Part shown: positions 1 through 11,745 of the stretch, one piece after another
Layout: each line of letters begins with the position of its first letter
How positions within the stretch are numbered: the first letter of the stretch is position 1
Assembly (NCBI GenBank): GCA_001972305.1
Contig: BDDD01001646.1
Span: 423,495 to 487,494, forward strand
Length of the DNA stretch: 64,000 bases
Direction: 5' to 3'
Origin: Cephalotus follicularis
Lineage: Eukaryota > Streptophyta > Magnoliopsida > Oxalidales > Cephalotaceae
Made by a program: the position numbers and the translations under genes
Notes under the pieces: generated by a model
What the model was told of the DNA's origin: nothing
The model's input: only the letters and a program-made list of their open reading frames with translations
Database searches by the model: none

Positions 1-305
1 TGTACGGTCACGAATGGTAAACGGTTACAAACGGTACGGTTACGAATTGTACGGGTATGGATTGTACGGTTATGGGTCTATATGGGTCACCGACCGAGAT
101 GAGCCCTAAGGGGATTACCGACTGAGATAACCGATATGGATCACCGACTGGGATAAGCCCTACAGGGATCATCGACCGAGATGAGCCATAAGGATTGCTG
201 ACTAAGATGAGCCCTAAGGGGATCACCGTCAGAGTTGATAGATATGGATCACCGACCGAGATGAGCCCTACGGGGATCACCGATCGAGATGAGCCATAAG
301 TCATG
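1..305. repeat. Degenerate 27-30 bp minisatellite
   Basis: Positions 60-305 are tandem copies of a unit with core GGATCACCGACCGAGATGAG, about 27-30 bp long, each copy several changes away from the next. Positions 1-60 hold a different short repeat based on ACGGTTACGAATTGTACGG. The first core is recognisably the same sequence, read on the other strand, as the CATCTCGGTTGGTGACC repeats inside the Tekay-type LTRs at 46680-46860 and 61800-61960. It is therefore most likely an LTR fragment joined to the pol relic that follows. The minus-strand open frame across it is a by-product of the repeat. Confidence 0.8.
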
Positions 306-326
306 AGGACAGCATGGCAGTACACC

Positions 327-800
327 TTGACTTCCTGTGGGACTTCTCAGTCCAAAGGGAAGTAGGTTACAAGTTCTAACCCAACCGTTCAGGCTAGAGT
401 TTTAGCCATGGATTCAAATACCGCAGTTGGGTCTAACTCAGTTATTGGAGGTACTCTTCAACTTTACCAGCCTTCAACACGGGTTCTTATAGATTCGGGT
501 GCATCCCATTCATTCATTACATCACATATTGTCCTTAGCTTGGGTCCAGAACCTAATATTTTCCTGACCTCATGGAGGTTAGTGCACCTCTCGGTGAGTC
601 AGCAACCACCGATCGAGTATGTAGAGAGTGTTTATTGGAGATTGATGGTCATCGGTTATGAGCCGACCTTATTGTTTTCCCTATGTAGGACCTTGATGTG
701 ATTATCGGGATGGATTGGCTATCTGCATACTATGCTCAAGTTGATTGTTACTAGAAGGTTATGACCTGTTGTCTACCTGGACAGTTGCCTTTGTAGTTCA
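327..800 (+). pseudogene. Ty3/gypsy aspartic protease relic (gag-pol junction)
   Basis: The frame opening at 408 reads as the retropepsin region of a Ty3/gypsy polyprotein. It begins with the usual VQARVLAMD-like linker, followed by the active-site motif DSGASHSF and a downstream DVIIGMDWLS block that is typical of Tekay/Del chromoviruses. The frame breaks at 701, and the GMDWLS block continues in another frame, followed by stops. No zinc knuckle or gag is visible upstream; the minisatellite abuts instead. The protease would have processed Gag-Pol inside virus-like particles. It is clearly dead. Confidence 0.85.
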
Positions 801-859
801 TTAGGACCTTGGAGCCACACTCTACACCAGTGATTAAAGCACTTCACGCGTAAATACTA

Positions 860-2335
860 CTGAGATAGGGTTTCGAGGGATATATTTCACATGTTATTGA
901 CACCGATAGATGGTAGCCAAGTCTGGAGGACATTCCAGTGGTGTATGAGTTTGGAGATGTTTTTCGTCAGGACTTGACATCATGACCACCTGACAGGGAG
1001 ACGGAGTTTGTTATTGACTTTCTACCAGGGACAACTCCAGTTTCCAAAGCACCGTACCGAATGGCACCGATCGAATTGAAAAATTTGAAAGTATAGTTAC
1101 AATACCTTCTTGACAAGGGCTTTATCAGACCAAGTGTTTCACCTTGGGGAGCACCAATCCTATTTATCAAGAAGAAGGATTGATTGCTGTAGATGTGCAT
1201 CGACTACAGGCAGCTTAATAGGGTTACAGTGAAGAACAAGTACTCTCTCCCTCACATCGATGAGTTTTTTGACCGGCTGAGGAGTGCTACAATATTTTCT
1301 AAACTCGATTTGAGATCAGGCTATCGCCAACTACGAGTCAAACATACAAATATTGCTAAAACTACTTTCAGGTCCCGATACGGCCATTACTAGTTTCTAG
1401 TTATGCCTTTTGGCGTGACTAATGCACCTGCCACTTTTATGGATTTGATGAACTGAGTGTTCAGTACCTGGCCCAGTTCATAATAGTTTTCATCAATCAC
1501 ATCTTGGTATATTTTAAGACCGATAAGGAACATGCCCAACACTCTCATATAGTGTTGCAGACTTTGAGAGATCATCGGTTGAATACCAAGTTCAACAAGT
1601 GTGAACTCTGTCTATCAAGGGTTACTTTCCGTAGGCATATCGTATCTAGCAGTGGTTTATTAGTTGATCCATCAAAGATAGAAGCAATAAAGGATTTAAA
1701 ACAGCCAGAGAATGTTTCCGAAGTCCAAGTTTCTTGGGACTAGGGAGTTATTACCACAAATTCATCGAGGCCTTCTCACTAATTGCCACATTCTTAACTC
1801 AAATCATGCAAAGACATACAACATTTGTATGCGATTATGGCTGTGAACAGAATTTTCAGGAGCTGAATGAGCGATTGGTTTCTATTCCTATCCTAGCTTT
1901 GCCGAATGGGAATGAAGACTTTGTGGTTTATACATATGCTTCAGGGAAAGGACTTGGATGTGTCCTTATGCACTATGGAAGAGTAATAGCTTATGCATCC
2001 AGGAAGATTAAACCTCACAAGAGAACTACCCGTTGCATTATCTTGAATTGACTGTCATTGTCTTTGCTCTAAAAAAATGACATCACTACCTTTATGGCAC
2101 CAAGTTTGTAGTTTTCAGGGACCATAAAAGCTTGAAGCACCTTTTCACACAGAAGGATTTGAACATGAGACAACGAAGGTTGTTTGAGCTGCACAACGAC
2201 TACAACTGTGAGATTGAATATCATCCAGGGAAGGAGAATGTAGTCGCGGATGCCTTGAGTCCCAAGATGGCTAGTATGATTCTTTATTCTGTTTATGCAT
2301 GGTCGTCTTTACTTGATCAGATCTGAGATGCTTAG
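860..2335 (+). pseudogene. Ty3/gypsy reverse transcriptase and RNase H relic
   Basis: Fragments in several frames follow the chromovirus RT-RNase H order. [29 protein letters not shown] and SKLDLRSGY at 1193-1393 are RT fingers and palm. MPFGVTNAPATF lies at about 1405-1440. The strand carrying the catalytic Asp pair, at about 1480-1505, reads FINHIL, so both aspartates are lost. 1504-2051 is the thumb/connection and 2132-2326 is RNase H, with the [15 protein letters not shown] and [15 protein letters not shown] blocks. At least four stops or frameshifts separate the pieces. Integrase is missing: homology ends near 2335 and an LTR fragment begins near 2425. Confidence 0.9.
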
Positions 2336-2424
2336 TTTTTTGATGCATAGTTACTTAAACCAACTGCAGCCACAGATAGGGATTTGAAACCGAATTTCAC
2401 CTAGGCTTCCGATGGTTTGTTAAG

Positions 2425-4047
2425 GCACCACCTTTTCGGCCCTGTTTTCTACTATATAAACTATTTTCAGTCCTTTTCAAAACAACAGCTTGATCAGATC
2501 AATTCTTAGGATCACTCAGGCTTTTAAACTGTTTTCTCTCTGGTTAAGTAGGTCATGATCTTTTGGTAGATCAATTGATTTGTATAGCACTATCAATTGA
2601 CATGATTGACCAAAAGATTCACCGACCAAGAGTTTGCTTGGCTAATTGATTAGGGACTACGATCCACCCATCGACCGACCCGTCGTATTATATGATTGTG
2701 TAGTCGCGTTGATTGACCATTTGAATGGTAGAGACCATGTGAGTCACGGTGACCTCTAGCCTAGTATGCGTGACGACATTGTACTTATACATCTGTTCTC
2801 TCTGGTTAGTTATTCGCCTATTAATCGGCTGACCCCGTCGTACTAAAGGATTGTATTTGATTTGACTAGCTATTTGATTTGGGCCATATGTGCTTAGCGA
2901 TATCTAGTTAGGAAGTTAGGCGTTGAATGTACAGTCATCTGTTCCCTTTAGTTAGTTACTCGCCACCTATTGGTTATTTGATTTGATTTGTTTGTTCCTA
3001 TTGGAGCTACCTCATGGCCCTAGTTAGGCTGCGAGATGATCGTTTTTACCATCTACTCTCCCTGATTGGATCATCACTGCCTTCAGGCAACACTATAATT
3101 AGGGAGCCGCCTCCGGGCTAGGTTTTTTTCCCTTAGGTGGTACTACCACTGAGTATATGCTGAGGTGGCACCTTTTCATCATCCAAACACTTAGACGACA
3201 CTGACTATCCGGGATGCACCTAGTTGGCACTTACCACCACGTTTCTCCACAAGTAGCATTTAAAACTATGTATGTACTCAATCACCACTTGCCACTGAGT
3301 AGGCATTTAATGGCACTTACCATTGAGAAGGTCTAGCTGACTTGGTGTAACTGATCCAAGTCCACTAGACCGATCTAGTCATTCTTACTTGATTTTACTT
3401 GATTTGATTTGACTTGATATGATATGAGTGTACTCGTACTCTTCGATTGATTATCTGTTAGACGATTAATAGGACTGTTATTAGATCCCACTCCCATACA
3501 TTAGTATGGGACGGTTGTATACAGCTGGTAGATCGCAATTGACATTCATGCATTATACATGTCATACATCATTACTGTACACTTAATATTTGACACTGTG
3601 CACTTACGCTTCATATGATACTGTATACCTGTATATATAACATAATATGCGCATGGGGATGTACCTATTTAGCCCTATGGTTAACCCATTATTCGGGATG
3701 GGAATCTATTGTGTTACAGGTGGTGCAGCTGGGACCAGTTCTCATAGAGGCTGATAGATCCCGTTTTTCGAAAAAAGATTTGAAGACTGTAATGGTCAGA
3801 CTTTAATGTTTTTTTTATAGCATGTATTGTAATGCATTTGATTTGGAGCACGTGATTTGGTTTATTTGGAGTTGTAATATTTAGTGAGATGCTAGTACTA
3901 CATTTGTGTAATGGATACATGTTTGTACTTAAAGTTTTAATTTATCTTACTTTTTGATACACTACCTATGCCTGACTATTGTATTTGACTGTATGTTAAT
4001 GTATACCTAACCAAGTGTCTGATTCTCCGGATGTGGGGTGCCACAGG
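2425..4047 (+). mobile_element. Gypsy LTR remnant, plus orientation (LTR A)
   Basis: The segment ends with GGATGTGGGGTGCCACA at 4047, which matches how Tekay-type LTRs here end (compare GGGGTGTTACA at 39152). Its first part (2425-3240) is the reverse complement of about 4045-4880, and its later part has the LTR-like AT-rich, TGTAT-rich texture seen in the solo LTR at 36794-39152. The 5' end is not visible: it joins directly to the broken pol. It may be the 3' LTR of the plus-strand relic, but no polypurine tract is recognisable. Confidence 0.6.
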
Positions 4048-4880
4048 TAAGTTCTGACCAAGTACATCCCTGACGGTCAGTGCCATCTAAGTGTATGCCC
4101 AACGGTAAAGCATCATCTCAGCATATACTCAGTGGATAGTGCCACCTGAGGGTAGTAGCTCAGCTCGAAGCTGGCTCAAATATTTGTGTCACCCGAAGGC
4201 TGGTGACGATCCAATCAGGGAGAGTAGATGGTAAAAACGATCGTCTCGCATCCTAACTAGGGTTGCAAGGTAGCCCTAATAGGAACAATCAATCAAAACA
4301 AATCAAATCAAATAGTCAATAGGTGGAAAGTACCTAACCAGAGGGAACAGATGGCTATACAACCAACGCCTAGCTTCCTAACTAGATATCGCTGAGCACC
4401 TATAGTCCAGTCAAATAACCAATCAAATCAAATACAAATCAATCATCGACACAACTTCACAATCGTTTAATACGATGGGTCAGTCGACAAACAGGTGGCG
4501 AATAACTAACCAGAGGGAGCATATGTATAAGTACATTGTTGTCAGCATACCTGGCTAGAGATCACTGAGACTCCCACAGTCTCAAACAATCAAATAGACA
4601 ATCAATGCGACCACACGATCGTGCACTACAATAGGTCAGTAGATGGGTAGACCGTAATCCCAAATCAACCAGTCAAGCAATCTACTGGTCAATGAATCTA
4701 TTGATAAATCATGTCAATTGATAGTGCTACATAAATCAATTGATCTACCAGAAGATCATGACCTACCTAACTATGGAGAAAATAGTTTAAAAAGCTCGAC
4801 TGATCCCAACAATTGATCTGGTCAAGCAGCCATTTTGAAAGGGATTAAAAATAGTTATAATAGTAGAAAACAGGGGCTAA
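2425..4880. repeat. Large inverted repeat formed by two opposed LTR copies
   Basis: The left arm, about 2425-3240, and right arm, about 4045-4880, are imperfect reverse complements. Matching landmarks are the CCCTGTTTTCTAC block at 2442 and its complement at 4863, TCATGATCTTTTGGTAG at 2551 against its complement near 4749, and GAGTATATGCTGAGGTGG at 3152 against its complement near 4120. The spacer is about 800 bp and belongs to LTR A only. Confidence 0.8.
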
Positions 4881-6552
4881 ACGGCGTCACTTCCATCATG
4901 AGTGGCGGCGCTTTAGGCCTTAGTTAAATTCTGTAGTAAACTTAGTAAGTGGCGACGCTTACCCTTAAAGCGTCAACGCTTTGTACGTATAAAAGGGTTA
5001 GCGCTTTATTGGCATCACTTAGTATTGGGTTGAACCAAGGTTAAGCAGTGACGCTTAAAATCAAAGTATCAGCGCTTTGGTCAGGTTTTGTACAAATTTC
5101 AAGTATAAAACTGCGCTAAACAGCGACGCTTCAGGGTAAAGCGCCAGCGTTTAGATAGTCCAGTAATTTTAGTAGTTAAGTTCCAAAATCCATTTTCATT
5201 CCAAATCTTTGGTAAATCATTTTCTTCCAGTTTTAAGTGTTTGTATAAGTATATTATGGTCTTTAAAATAGTTTATAACCATTTGAATCCATAGATTTAA
5301 CCCTAGAATCATTCTAGGTCAAAATATAATCAAAACCCTAAAAAGCACTATCAATCAATTTAACACCAAATCAGTTTAGATAATCAGCTCAAATAGTTAT
5401 AAATGTGCATAATCAGTAGCATTTTAGGTAGATAAACTCTACAAAAATTCTTGAAGCTTATGGTTTGTTGATAACAGCAAAAATAGGAGGCTAGACTCAG
5501 GTCTAGTGTTCTCCCAGCTTTAAGATTCAATGGTGTTGATGGTTGGTGTACTAAATGATGAAAAATTCTCCCCTTCGTTGCTGGTTGAAGTTGGCAGCAA
5601 GAGAGGGAAAGAAATGTGTGTTCTGTGATGTTTTGTGTTGAGAAAAGGGTGGGGGAAAGGAGAGCTACGTAATTGGGGACAGAGAAGGGCTATGTGTATG
5701 TCTTCATGTGTGGTAGTTAATGTTGGAGTTGAAAAGGTAAGATAAGGGATGGGGCAATGAGTGGACACGGGTGAGGCTAGAGATTTTGTGAGGATAGGAG
5801 ATGTGTGAGCAAGTTTTGAAGAGAAATGAGTAGCTACCGTTGGTCCAACTCACGTGGTTCATAATAAAAGTGGCCCTACGCTTCGAAACTCAGATATAAC
5901 GAACCCGAATAATAATAAAAGTATGTATGCATATGAATAATAATTAGGATTAGTATAAAATACGCTAATCCAATCAAATACATATAGGGTACAAATGGTA
6001 CCGAATATAGGATAGAACACAATAGCTAAATTCTGCTTGTTACAATTCTTGGTGTAGAAACTTGATTAAATCTCCTCCTTTTGTTTCTGGTAGATTTGAC
6101 AAAGAGAGAGGAAGATCAAGTGTGTGTCTTTTGTGTTTTATGAGTGTGTTAACTTAGTTACTAGTAAAGGCCAACATATATATAAGTGTAGTGTGCTTTG
6201 TATGGTGTAGGAGTTAAAGAAAAAGAGATAAGAAAGTGGGGAGAGTGAGTGGTGTACGGGTGAGGGAGATTGTGAGATAAGGGAGATGGGATGTTTGTGG
6301 CGAGTAGGAGGTGGGGCCGGCCATAAAGGCAAATGTGTGGCCATGGTTCAATTTAATCATGTGGTCACTGTCAAATACGATCCTACGCGTCTGAAACTCG
6401 ACAATAACGACCCGTAAACAATAATAGAAATAGGTATGCACATCAGTAATAATTAAGATGACTATAAAATACTCTAATCCATACAATTACAACAGGGTAC
6501 AAATAGTATCGAGCACACGATAAAATACATCAGATAAATTAAGGTTGTTACA
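4048..6552 (-). mobile_element. Gypsy LTR remnant, minus orientation (LTR B)
   Basis: Read on the minus strand, the segment starts at 6552 with TGTAACAACCTTAATTT, the form of a Tekay-type LTR start. It runs down to the junction with LTR A, where its expected end is missing. Within it, 5870-6040 and 6370-6552 are two diverged copies of the same roughly 170 bp block (shared CCTACGC...GAAACTC and TATAAAATACNCTAATCC landmarks), so the LTR start is internally duplicated. Small open frames at 5520-5768 and 6138-6486 show no domain. Confidence 0.6.
4875..5165. repeat. Array of GCGTC/GCGCT-type short motifs in LTR B
   Basis: The stretch contains about a dozen degenerate copies of a partly palindromic motif, approximately AAGCGTCAACGCTT (for example GGCGTCACTT, GTGGCGGCGCTTTA, AAAGCGTCAACGCTTT, CAGCGACGCTTC, AAAGCGCCAGCGTTTA), spaced 15-45 bp apart in an otherwise AT-rich background. 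It belongs to the motif class found in most other LTRs of this window. Confidence 0.75.
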
Positions 6553-7179
6553 CCTTGTTCTTTCCCTTCCTTTACCTCTTTGGCCACTTCGATCTTTATT
6601 ATCCATACCTAACTTACATTAAATGTCACGCCCATTAAATGTCACGCCCCGAACCGTGGGTTGGGCCCCACGACACGACACGTGGCATACCATACAAAAA
6701 CATAAACCAATAATCATAAAAATTTAAAACTTTAATTCGTTAATCCTCATCGTCAATAAATATGTGGATAGACCCAAAATTCATACCATAATGTCATATG
6801 CAAGCTCTGCCACAAGTCCACAGGTCAAAACAATCATTACATGATTCTTACTTATTAATTGGTTCGCTGTGCTGCACTGCCGAGGAGGAAAACATGCACC
6901 GTGTCCTTATCTTATGGGTTGCTATGATGCTCCACCCGCACTTGATCCTGAACCTGATCCATTCAGAGAATGGGTCAGCGACCCATAGTTATGTAGGCTA
7001 CTATATGTAGAGATGCATATACCATATGAATAGGGAAGATGCGTGCATGCAACAACCATAAAAGCACATATCATTTATTTTAATTTCTCTGTACAATAAG
7101 GCGGACCATGACGCTATAAGAGTAGAGGAATAATTCTATTACCTATGGTGGTCTGTTTTACTATGGAGGTTTACCTCTA

Positions 7180-7430
7180 GGTTCACCTGCCGTGCAGAAT
7201 TCACCCTTAGGTTCACTTGCCATGCGGAATTCACCCTTAGGTTCACATGCTCTGGCGGAATTCACCGAGTTTCACCCTCTAAGAGGATTCGCCCTAGGTT
7301 CACCTACCATGCGGAATTCACCCTTAGGTTCACCTGCTATGGTGGAATTCACCCCTCATGAGCTCACCTACTTTGGGACAGTCTCTATTCGGATTTCACT
7401 CTTAAGTTCACCTGCTATAGGACTTATCAC
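7180..7430. repeat. Tandem array of about 27-30 bp units in LTR C
   Basis: The recurrent unit contains GGTTCACCTGCCATGCGGAATTCACCCTTA, with six to eight recognisable, diverged copies. The EcoRI-like GAATTC inside the unit recurs. It is specific to this LTR and is not seen in the related LTRs at 45824 or 60938. Confidence 0.85.
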
Positions 7431-7514
7431 TATCTAGTATCTATGTACATCAGGCAGAGGAAATAGTCTGCTCTCGCGCTCTTTAGGCGCCATACAATTG
7501 GGTATTAGTCTTCT

Positions 7515-7680
7515 CTACGCTTGGAAGAGTTGGTCTGCTCGGGCGACTCATGGTCTGGCATTCTCGGGAGACTCATGGTCTGGTATGCTCGGACGACTCA
7601 TGGTCTGGCATGCTCGGACGACTCATGGTCTGGCATGCTCAGGCGACTCATGGTCTGCTCGGCACACATTGACTAGTCTG
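7515..7680. repeat. Tandem array of about 24 bp units in LTR C
   Basis: Units of the form GGCATGCTCGGACGACTCATGGTCT repeat five to six times in direct orientation with few changes between copies, so they are younger or better homogenised than the array at 7180. GGTCTGCTCGG variants link it to the GGTCTGCTCTGC motif class found in other LTRs here. Confidence 0.85.
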
Positions 7681-8345
7681 AAGGAAGCTCTGAGTCCTCA
7701 AGAGACTAGTCTGGCTCGATGTTGGATTTTCCTCTAAGTACTTTTCAAGTACTGACCTTTACCATATCACCAACACAATGATTCAGGAGGTATCCCTAAC
7801 ACAGCACAAACAAGAATCCTAATCTAACAAGCACAACACAATCACACAATACAAGCATTAATTACAACATCATATACAATACAATCATACAAAACAAACA
7901 ATACACACACACATGCTGGTACGAGCTCAGACATATAGCAACCTACCTAATATTGGTTGAAAACGGAGATCATGAAATTCCTTTCTTCGTTCCTAGACTT
8001 CCTCCAATGCCACACAACTTGGTTCTTCTTCTTCACGCTTCTATTACTCCTTCATCTCCAAGAGAGGGAATTTATACTGGGGGCACAAGAGACTTCGAAC
8101 TTTCCCGAGAAAGCTCTTCTCTTTGTCTCCTCCTTCTTCTTTCTCGTGACACCAAGCCCCATCTTCCACTAACTCTGCCTCCTTTCGATCTTTCCAGAAC
8201 AGAAGCAGGAAGAGAGTATCTAAAGCGTGTTTCACGGGCGTCTCCTCCCTTCTATACATGTGTAGAGAGGATCTAGAAAGCACCATACAAAACAGCCGCG
8301 TTCTACTAAAATTGGGCCAACCACTCTCAAGCCCAAACCAGTCCT

Positions 8346-8566
8346 TCTCGCTCTGATACCGATAAATATATATATATATATTTATATATATATATATATA
8401 TATTCATAACAATTCTTCATAATATACAAGGGCATTACATTAAAGACCATCATTAGCCAACGCAAATATATCCAATCAACATCATTGACAAATGTAAACA
8501 CATAAGTCATGCATATTCATTCAGTCAATCTACAATCATCAATCATACTTCTCACTCTGATACCGA
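8346..8566 (-). other. Two PBS-like sites flanking a (TA)n tract
   Basis: On the minus strand GGTATCAGAGCGAG (8346-8360) and GGTATCAGAGTGAG (8551-8565) both resemble the initiator-Met primer-binding site TGGTATCAGAGC. The second lies three bases from the LTR boundary at 8568 and is a credible PBS for a minus-strand gypsy element. The first sits beside a (TA)n microsatellite at about 8364-8402. The 200 bp between them carry no recognisable gag. Confidence 0.6.
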
Positions 8567-8567
8567 C

Positions 8568-9500
8568 TGTGACACCCCGAACCCATAGGTGGTCCGAGAC
8601 ATCACCCGCATCCGTTCAATCCCTCAATCCATCGGTCGAGTACTAGGTAAGTCTATTCCATACAAGCAGAAAACCATAATAACTTTAAAACTTTAACAAA
8701 CCATATGTACGAGTCCATTAAACCATACTTAAACATAAATACATTAGACTCTCATAGCATCCATGTCCCATAATCTTTAGAATTCATTAGTACTCAAAAC
8801 TTATCTTTTATTACAATACAAATCCATATCATCTCATACAATCTGAACAATAAACCATCAAGGAAAATGACTATAGATCCATGCTCATTACAGCCATGCT
8901 GCCACTAACCTCTCTATCCTTGGCCACCGCCACTTACCCCTGATCCATCCATACCGAAACACAATATAGGTGCCCCAACATAAATGATGGGTTAACCATA
9001 CGACCAAGTAGCACATAACCCCATGCATAAAGAATGAATGAACATTCATAACAGTTATATCTATGGCATGAATGAAAAGGTATTACAGTCGTAAGCATGT
9101 CATGTCATGATGCATTATAACAATTGTGGTTAGCCAAATAGTGTATATAACCGTTCCATACCGGCATATACATAATTCATTAAATTATACATGCACTCAT
9201 ATTCGTACATTTATAAGATGATCAGAAGGTTAACTAGATAGATGCACTTTCTCATACCAGCATATATAAGTGGTTAACCTAACATATAATATCCGTAAGT
9301 CTAAACACACCTTTTTAGGATGGCATGCAGCTCCAGGTTTAGAACATCTAGTTGCCTACTGTAAAAAGTGATAGGTCCAACTAGAACTAGTTGTCTACCA
9401 TTGAGATTGAATGGTCTCAACTAGTTACTGATCCATACAAGTCATACCATTGCATACGATAGCTCTACGTAAGTCTCAAGTCCCTCAAAGGTGGCACACA
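8568..9500 (-). mobile_element. Gypsy 5' LTR remnant, minus orientation (LTR D)
   Basis: The segment begins TGTGACACCCCGAACC, the usual end of a Tekay-type LTR read in reverse, and directly abuts a PBS-like site at 8551-8565. At 8960-9020 it holds the GGTGCCCCAACATAAATGATGGGTTAACCATA block typical of these LTRs. The other end is not recognisable and the segment is presumably truncated. Confidence 0.55.
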
Positions 9501-10005
9501 CGAGAAATCTAACTATTAGAGAGGGTGACCCAGCAAGTCATTGGATGGGCTTATGTATTGGGACTTATCTGTATATAAACAGTCTTTTTCCATTTATATG
9601 GCATGTGCTATTGTTTATATTGTTTATGGCATTATATCACATGTGTTTTATCACATAATTGAAGTAGACTAATTTACCTACTTACACTTGTGATGCCCTG
9701 ACATAAGGTTGGATGCCAAGTATGGAGGCAGTGAGATTGGATACCTTATCCCTTGTGTCAAATTAGTTCCAAGTTATAGGTTCCTTTATTGGGAATTTGT
9801 GAATCGGATAGACTTGCGCACACATTGCCTATTCCCGGAAGGGGATGATGGAGACTCTCACTACCATCTATGGGGAACACTAGGAAAAGTGCGGGGAACG
9901 CGCTTGGAGCGTGTACATTGAACATGACCCGCTTAGGAAATACTATTTGGTTAGTCGCTATTCTCCTGTCAATAGTGATTCCTATATATTATGGTTGTGT
10001 ATAAG
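9500..10005. other. Unassigned sequence between LTR D and LTR F
   Basis: A short open frame at 9709-9921 has no recognisable domain. The text is not obviously repeated elsewhere in the window. The last five bases, ATAAG (10001-10005), would be the left target-site duplication of LTR F if its partner lies outside this window or is lost. Confidence 0.4.
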
Positions 10006-10194
10006 TGTTGGACACCTAGTGAGTTTGTAGAGGACTCGTTTGATGCTTAGACCTGAGCGACTGCTCTATTGACACTACCCGTCCTCTAAACCATAACCTT
10101 ACCAGACATGCCGTGCCATACTATACTTAGCCTTATTTTTTCCTAACTTATTCTATATCCTTGACTTCCACCAAAAAAGCATTTTTTTTTCAGA

Positions 10195-10640
10195 GGACAG
10201 GCATTACGCGCCGAGGTCTGCCTTATATCCCTAAGCTCTGCATAAGCTTCTCAACTCCAAGCCTGACCTCTACTTCTAAGGTCTGCCACCGAGCTTTAAG
10301 CTCAACCTTAGCTTCTTTACATCAAGGCTGACTTCTGTTCCTGAGGTATGCCGTCGAGCTTATGCCCTGATCTCTATCTCTAGCCTCTATTTCCGAGGTC
10401 TGCCATCAAGGCACCAAGGTCTGACCTCTTCCCTTGGTCTCTTCCTTTGTGGTGTGCCTTCAGACACAGAGGTCTGACTTTGAGCTCTGAGCTTTGAGCT
10501 CTTCCTCCGAGGTCTGCTCTGACATCCGGAGCTTTGCCATCCATAGTCTGAGCTCTGCCTTCCATAGTCTGAGCTCTGACTTCCATTACCTAAGCTCTGC
10601 CTTACCATATTTGAGCCCTACATTCAGCTCTTCGAGCTCT
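10195..10640. repeat. GAGGTCTGC/GAGCTCTG motif array (left LTR E)
   Basis: The array holds more than 20 short copies based on CCGAGGTCTGCC and TGAGCTCTGCC, spaced 15-30 bp apart. The counterpart in the right LTR is 17330-17735. The unit is related to the GGTCTGCTCTGC motif of the array at 13100-13330 and of the Tekay LTRs. Confidence 0.85.
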
Positions 10641-11339
10641 GACTAGCATAAAAGCGGATTCAACTACTAAGAATCTGTAGTTCAAGCACAACTATATATA
10701 TATATACACTCCCGAAGGAGGAATCGGCAGTTAATTCACTTTAATCCATCATAAGGATATCACAATCAGGTTAAAATACTCTATTTCACTATATTAACCA
10801 TCCAAAACCATTATTACACCAAATATATCAACATTTCATAATAATTCCAGTTATCAACATAAACGTAATAACAGTCCCATATGTCCCCATGCATGCATGT
10901 GTTACCGGCCGAATTTGCCAGTGAAAGGTACCAGTACTTCCGTGGTCTACCTTTAGTAATTCAATCTCTACTGTATTGGTGGATTAGGTGGATCGTCCTC
11001 TGGTGCCTCATTTGAAAAATATAATTGTGAGGTGGTTAGTCCGAATGACTAAGTGAGTTGGGACAAGTCATTCTCCACTGCATCCATACCAAAATGGGAT
11101 GCGCTGAAGAAAAACAATACGACAAGATCAAGGATAAAATGAACTAAATATAAAGCCATAAACAAAGTGAAATAAATCCAGGGAATGAATATATCATCAA
11201 TGAGACTCCAAAGGTAAGGAACTCATAACTCAACACTGAAGTTTACTTAATAAATTTCAATAAACATCAAAATGCAATAAAATATCAAGAATTTTGAATA
11301 TGATGCATGATCAAGAAATATGCCCGAATAATCATAAAA

Positions 11340-11745
11340 TTTGGGAATGCTGGTACAACCATACTGTCATCATCATATCTCATGTCAACCCGCCATATCT
11401 CATGGCAATACTGCTCTGCTTCTACATCTAATGGCAATACTTCTCCGTCGCCATATCTAATGGCAATACTGTTCAACCGCTGCAGCAATATATATGTATA
11501 TAGGTTATAAGCTACTAGATGTGCACATATCCTTCATATACCGGTAAAGAGTGCCTATACTTTACCTCGTCTGAGGGGCCGACATGATCAGTGCATGGAC
11601 CCAGACCTTGTCTGATAAATCTTAGCCTTGTCCGAGGGGCCTGCATACACCGCAAGGACCCAGCCCTCATCCGATAAACCTCAGCCTCGTCCGAGGGGTC
11701 TGCATAAACTGCAAGGACACAGCCCTCGTTCGATAAACAGGTACG
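11340..11745. repeat. Two tandem arrays, 24 bp and about 68 bp units (left LTR E)
   Basis: Positions 11365-11480 repeat the unit CATATCTAATGGCAATACTG about five times. Positions 11565-11745 repeat a longer unit containing CTCGTCCGAGGGGCCTGCAT and GGACCCAGCCCTCGTCCGATAAAC two to three times. The right LTR carries the same at 20725-20840 and 20920-21105, so these arrays were already present when the element inserted. Confidence 0.8.

Larger units (their letters stand above)
6640..8350 (-). mobile_element. Gypsy LTR remnant, minus orientation (LTR C)
   Basis: It begins TGTCACGCCCCGAACCGTGG, followed by a GGCCCCACGACACGACACGTGGCAT block that matches the sense-strand end of the Tekay LTRs at 45824 and 60938. 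The CTGCCACAAGTCCACAGGTCAAA and CATTCAGAGAATGGGTCAGCGACCCATAG blocks at 6799-6990 also match those LTRs, so this is a diverged relative. The first 16 bases are duplicated (6624 and 6640 both start TGTCACGCCC). The far end is unclear; homology-like text (GGGCCAACC...AAGCCCAAACC) fades around 8330. Open frames at 7953-8286 lie in CT-rich LTR sequence and show no domain. Confidence 0.6.

Noticed and set aside
7953..8286. Possible small secreted or membrane protein (FFFFTLLLLLHL)
   Set aside because: The region is CT-rich LTR sequence, open in three frames at once, with no homologous frame kept in related LTRs.
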